Shown here in pieces: positions 58,691 through 64,000 of a stretch of DNA of 64,000 nt (positions are counted from its first letter, which is position 1; each line of letters begins with the position of its first letter). Location of the stretch: positions 68,378,305 to 68,442,304 of the forward strand of contig CM055095.1 of assembly GCA_029204225.1 (NCBI GenBank), read 5' to 3'. Source of the stretch: Diphasiastrum complanatum (Eukaryota; Streptophyta; Lycopodiopsida; Lycopodiales; Lycopodiaceae). Made by a program: the position numbers and the translations under genes. Under the pieces are notes generated by a model. The model searched no databases and was not told the DNA's origin. It saw nothing but the letters and a program-made list of their open reading frames with translations.

Positions 58691-60089
58691 AAATCGATCT
58701 ATTAGAGAGTGTAGATTTTGTTTCATTGTTTTCGTCCATTTGTATCACTTTCGTTTTTTGTTGTTTGACGAGATACGTGGTTGTATGGTTGTTCTTGGTT
58801 CTTTCCAAGAATATACTTCTACTTTGTTGTCAATATTTGTTCGTATAATGATGATTTTCATTGTTCCAATTGGATTGATGCATGTCACAATTTCTCGAAT
58901 TGTTGTTGTTGAATCAGTGTCACAATGATATACTACTAACTTATAATTCATGCATTTGCAAAACCAAAACAAACAAAAGCTGTCACATTGTATTGATGAT
59001 TGATTGTCGTTGTTGGTAAGAAGTTTTATGTATGTTTTGAATTATGTGATTTGCTCATATTGGATTTTAAAATTTGGATCGTTTTTATATTGTCCTTTCC
59101 AAATTATAACATCACAACAACATTTGCTCGAATGTTGTTCGACGAGATATGATGATTCAATTGAAATGAAAAAAGACGTTGAAAATGTTATGTGTGGTTG
59201 TAAAAGATAATATAATATGCTTCTCAAGCTAAGAAGAAAATAACAAAAACTTAAAAATTGAAATGACTATAATGATAATCTTGTTTAATTCGATATTAGC
59301 TTTGATCTACTAGGACTAATTGACATTGTCTATTTTACTTTGCACAATGTTCACGATCAGTATTTACAATATTCACAATCAGTATTCACAACATTCACGA
59401 TGCAAATTTCAGAATCTCAGTTTCTCAGTTTCTCAAAAACTCAATTTCTCAGAATCTCAGTTTCTCAGTTTCTCAATATTTGCAATTTCAACGATCACAA
59501 ACCATCAATAAAGTAATCTTCAGGACGCACCTCTGAAAATTCGATCATTTCTTCATCCAATATGGAAGACATTGTCTATATGTCCTGCAAAACAAAACAC
59601 AATCACAAAATTATAATTTGATAGTGATCAGTGGTGAAAACTTGTTGATGAATTATATTTGTCACAACAGAATCTAAATAGTTTCTTATTATTCTAGCTT
59701 TTTCCAATACATATTCTTGCCCACTGTGTGAAACCAAATATGTTGCTTAGAAATAAAATAAAATAAACATGTATGAAAACCTTGTTAAGATGGGCCTCAT
59801 TAAGATCTATTATGAATCTTAAAGTCTATGAAAAAGTATAAAAAATCATTTTCCAAAAAACTTCAATGATTTACATCTTCCGGGAAAAAAGGTCATTGCA
59901 GTTGAGATGTGGCTACTGATCAAACATCAGCTGGGAGTAATCCACTAACAGATCATATGGACGCGAATCAAAATCCCAAGAGAGTAAAGACCCAGTTCTT
60001 GGACAGTTATTAAGAAACCATGTCACCTAAACCTTTTATGATTTTTCTGATTGCTGGTGTGTTTCACCATCTACGAGCTTTTAATACAT
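58691..60089. other. AT-rich region with a small minisatellite
   Basis: Minus frames at 59227-59042 and 58972-58745 are not recognised but could belong to the Helitron remnant. At 59340-59490, ATTCACAATCAGTATT and AATCTCAGTTTCTCAGTTTC words repeat. Confidence 0.35.
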
Positions 60090-61009
60090 GAGCAACCAGT
60101 GCTACCATGGTTTGTAATCCTCAAGTAGGATGCATTGAAATTTAGGAACAACTGATGAATCCAGGAAATCCTTGCATGACCATGTTGTGGTAGAAAGAGT
60201 TGGCAATTCGGGAGACATGTAGTTTGAGAATAAACGATAGCCTTTTATGCCCATGAAGTAATTGCCTCCAAGTTCGATATACTGAAGCTTGGAAAGATAT
60301 CCAAATTCTAGAGGCACTTCTCCACTACAGTTGTTATTTGCCAGAGATAGGAAAATAAGGCTTTTATTCAATCCTATTCTCCCCAAGGCAGGTATGGTTC
60401 CTGAGATGGTGTTGTTGTAGATATTCAGGTGCCTTAGTCATGAACAATTGGCCAAGATGCAAGTAACACTCTATGAAACTAGTTTGCTAACAGGTCGACG
60501 TACGTCCCCGAGAGCTGAAGGAAGAGATCGATTGAGGTAGTTGTCGTTAATATCAAGGATTTGTAGTGAGGAGCACTGAACGAGCTCCACTGCTACTTAT
60601 CCACCTAAAGAGTTAAAAGAGAGGGTCATATTGGATAAGCGGGGGTGTACTAGAGGAGCGATGGAGCCAACCAAGAAGTTGTCACACAATGAAAGTGTCT
60701 TCAACCTAGTGAGATTAGCGAAGGATGGAGACAGCGAGGGAGAGGTAAGAGAGGGAGGTGCATAAGCCAAGCTCAAAAGGAATGGATCCTGATAAATTGA
60801 TGCATGAAAGGTCAAGATAGGATATATGGGACAATTGGGCAAGCATGGGAGTGATGGAGCCAATCAGGAGCTTCAAGGGAAGCGAGATGGCAGTGAGATG
60901 GCTGGAATTGGGGTGGCAGACCATGCCCGCCATTACAGTCATTGTCAAAATCCATAGTTAGAGCTAAATCGTTGAGGGAAATGATCGAAGTGCTCGGTTC
61001 CTCATTCAC
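60090..61009 (-). pseudogene. Leucine-rich-repeat receptor-like fragment
   Basis: Reads SLNDLALTMDFDNDCNGG and MVCHPNSSHLTAISLPLKLL (LRR N-terminal cap), followed by LRRs such as LSHISYLDLSCINLSGSIPF, LKTLSLCDNFLVGSIAP, LQILDINDNYLNRSLPSALG and LIFLSLANNNCSGEVPLEFG. The LxxLxLxxNxLxGxIP spacing is that of plant LRR receptor kinases and receptor-like proteins. Several frameshifts and stops are present. No transmembrane or kinase part follows. Confidence 0.85.
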
Positions 61010-61200
61010 TAGCTACCGAGGTGACATACATGCTAGCCTAAGGAATTGACAATCAAAATATCATCTATATAAAAGCTTCTCCTAAAGAGAATGGCAAAAG
61101 ACTCATTATTATGTGTTCCAATCACATGATGAGATGTTCATGCAAAGAAGAATCGTTAAGAAGAAGCACTACAATCCTATGCAATCGCAATGCAATTCTT

Positions 61201-61280
61201 GTCAAATCATCCCAAATTCTCATGTGAATATCAGACACTTGTCAAATCGTTCCAAATTCTCATGTGAATATCAGACACTT
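61201..61280. repeat. 40-bp tandem duplication
   Basis: GTCAAATC...CAGACACTT occurs at 61201-61240 and 61241-61280 with two differences. Confidence 0.95.
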
Positions 61281-61780
61281 GGTAGTAGTAGCAAGAATGA
61301 GACCAGAATTGATAAAATTTTGATCATAGAACCTCGTAAAACGAAGGCTTGAAAAAGTGATAAAAAAGTAAAGAGGAGATGCAAACCCAACTCTATGTAT
61401 CGCAACAATAGCGCGAATAGGAGATGGTGGTTGAAGGCACACACATGATCAATACATGCATATATATGCAACTTTTGCAGACTTGTGGGATCCACTCATA
61501 ACAAGCAATAGGACCTTAAGGCAAATGATTGAGACAATGGCCAGCTCTTTCATGAATCTTTACTGATCCACTCAACAAGAATTGATAAACTATTCAAAAA
61601 TATTATGTGTATTCTTTGGGATGTTGCAGAAACAAATGATGTCTTCTTGTAATGTACCTTGTAGCCAAAATCGTTGCTACTCCTTTAATCTCATATCGTC
61701 TGTACGTATTATCTTCAAACAAATCCCTCCAGCCAGCCAGCCAACGAGCCCTCCGATCACCCACTGAGCGAGCGATCCAA

Positions 61781-62492
<712 letters not shown>

Positions 62493-62877
62493 GGCGGAAG
62501 GGCCTCAGAGCTTCAAAGACGAGTCGATACATCTGTCGTTTCGTATAGACCCGTAAGAATGTCCCATGCCTCTTTGGAGTTGGAACAATTAGCTACATGA
62601 GCTATTTGTGAATCTTTAAGATTCAGAGATACAATGGCAAGAGCTTTGTCATCCTTAGCTTCCTAGGTAGTCAGCAAGTCAGACTCAGCCGGCTTGGCTA
62701 ACATATCCCCGGAGTTCTTTTTCAGTGAGTATCATCTTCATTTTGAACTTCCACATGTGGAAGTCATCGACGTTGAACTTATTGATTAAGTGGAATTCTG
62801 AAATTGTTCCTTCCATGATGAATGATAAAAAAAAATTGTAAATCAGTCTCGAATACTAATAGTAGTTTGGAACGATG
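62493..62877 (-). pseudogene. Copia gag N-terminus
   Basis: MEGTISEFHLINKFNVDDFH then MWKFKMKMILTEKELRGY is the usual copia gag start. Downstream frames break (SQIAHVANCSN-like and WDILTG-like pieces). The rest of the element is missing to the left. Confidence 0.8.
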
Positions 62878-62889
62878 GCTCTGATACCA
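62878..62889 (-). other. Copia primer-binding site
   Basis: The minus strand reads TGGTATCAGAGC, complementary to the 3' end of initiator tRNA-Met and standard for plant copia elements. It lies directly ahead of gag. Confidence 0.9.
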
Positions 62890-62895
62890 CTCTAT

Positions 62896-63540
62896 TGGGT
62901 CTCACGTGATTAAGTGCGAAATAGGAAAGAGAACTCAACATAGAAATTATAATAGATAACATGTGCTGCACTCAATGCTGGAAAATGTCTGTTTGGAGTT
63001 ACATATCGTCATGTACTTTTAGTACATTAGTGCTTATCAATGCATCAGAATATCCATTGTAAGCATTGGAGGCCCAAATGGAGATATTAGCCTTAAGAAC
63101 AAGTCGGTTCCCTCTTTAGTCCCTTCAAAGTAATTAATAAGGATAATAGGCCAACAAGGGCCCAATGTAGTGTGAATAATACGTAACTAGGACTAACTAT
63201 CCCTCAAGATAGTTAAGGTAGATTAAGTAAGAGCATTGTCTATAACTAGGCAAGAGACATCATTTTGTGAATCTTTTGGCTCATTTGCAAGTGAGAGCTT
63301 CTAGCTTCCTTGTGAATGTGAGCCATAGAGATCTCCATTGCTAGGTCTCATGTGCCCTATCCACATGAATACTTGCTCGTGTTCATATCTTGTACTCTTT
63401 ATTTCATTGCTAATGTGATTCTATGGTAATCTCCATGTTTATAGCTCTCTATTGATATGCTATCATGAATGCTTTCTACTTTTCTTGCTATTAGCTTTAC
63501 TTCATTGTTATTGCTATTAGTTTTGGATTTGGCACGACAC
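62896..63540 (-). repeat. Copia 5' LTR (edges approximate)
   Basis: Lies between the primer site and the gypsy fragment. The right edge reads TGTGTCGTGCC and the left edge ...GAGACCCA on the minus strand. No second copy in the window confirms the ends. Confidence 0.5.
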
Positions 63541-64000
63541 ATATGGTGTATTACTAGGTCATGTGATTAGTAGAAATGGGTATATCTACTGATCCGGATA
63601 AGATAAAAATAATACTAAGTCTTAGTATTCCTACTACGCTTAAACAGTTACAATCATTTCTTGGATCTGTAGGTTATTATCGAAGATACATTGATTATTA
63701 AAATCTCTCCCTCTAATGGTACTATTGAAAAAGGATGGAGTATGAGATTGGACGGAAGCCTGTGATATAGCTTTTAAAGACTTAAAGAAAGCCGTACCCC
63801 ATATATTGAAGCCTCCAATGTATGATCGGGAGTTTTATATTTTTACTATAGCTATAGAAAAGGTGTGTTTATGCATTGCATATGTTGCTGCTAAATATCG
63901 TCACTGTATACTACATCACAAAGTTATTATCTTTACTAAGGATAATGCAATTATTTTGATGATGAATAAATCAGAACCACCCCCTAGGTTAATCAAGTGG
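63541..64000 (+). pseudogene. Gypsy RT end and RNase H, runs off the window
   Basis: LGHVISRNGYIY, LKQLQSFLGSVGYYRRYID, a stop, then DWTEACDIAFKDLKKAVPHI, IAIEKVCLCIAYVAAKYRH and IFTKDNAIILMMNKSEPPP. These are the RT thumb and RNase H of gypsy elements. Stops occur at ~63702 and ~63748. Confidence 0.9.

Overview
This window looks like nuclear DNA from a large, repeat-rich plant genome. Plant Ty1/copia and Ty3/gypsy retrotransposon pieces occupy most of it. They are nested, truncated and frame-broken, and they come with identifiable LTRs, polypurine tracts and tRNA-primer sites. There are long CT/GA microsatellites and several minisatellites. Only one conventional, intact host protein gene is evident: an intronless GRAS-family regulator of the NSP2 type. 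The species cannot be fixed from sequence alone; the low gene density would suit a gymnosperm, fern or similar, but this is a guess.

Layout. 0-2.3 kb: a disrupted, divergent histone H3-like gene (minus) facing a remnant of an unknown gene (plus). 2.7-5.3 kb: a foldback element and minisatellites. 5.9-6.1 kb: a second H3-like pseudogene. 6.1-10.7 kb: a degenerate copia element (minus). 11-19.5 kb: LTRs, copia and gypsy scraps, a ~348-bp tandem repeat and a 167-bp CT tract. 20.2-22.0 kb: the NSP2-like GRAS gene with a well matched miR171 complementary site. 23.2-31.9 kb: an unusual multi-gene unit (copy A) holding an unknown gene X, a histone H3-like/Ulp1-type protease gene, a divergent unknown gene Y and a transposase-like gene T. 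31.9-41.7 kb: retrotransposon fragments, including a near-complete but broken gypsy pol. 41.7-44.6 kb: a truncated inverted second copy (copy B) of the Y-T half of the unit. 44.6-55.5 kb: further copia and gypsy material, including a tandem LTR-internal-LTR-internal array. 56.8-57.0 kb: a hairpin that looks like a MIR171 precursor, with a TATA box about 100 bp upstream. 58-64 kb: a Helitron-like fragment, an LRR pseudogene, a GA microsatellite, the 5' end of a copia element and a gypsy fragment running off the window.

The most interesting material is copy A. It behaves like a mobile DNA unit: it has an inverted second copy, and both copies stop at the same terminal sequence in different flanks. 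It carries a gene whose product starts with an H3-like tail and core and continues into a Ulp1/C48-like cysteine-protease domain. This gene is transcribed divergently from gene Y. Between two TATA boxes lie seven CACGTG boxes in 257 bp. Two further H3-like loci lie in the same window, so H3-derived coding sequence recurs here. A second point is regulatory: a MIR171-like hairpin and a GRAS gene bearing a miR171 site lie about 35 kb apart.

All functional statements rest on reading motifs by eye. No database search, folding program or expression data was available.
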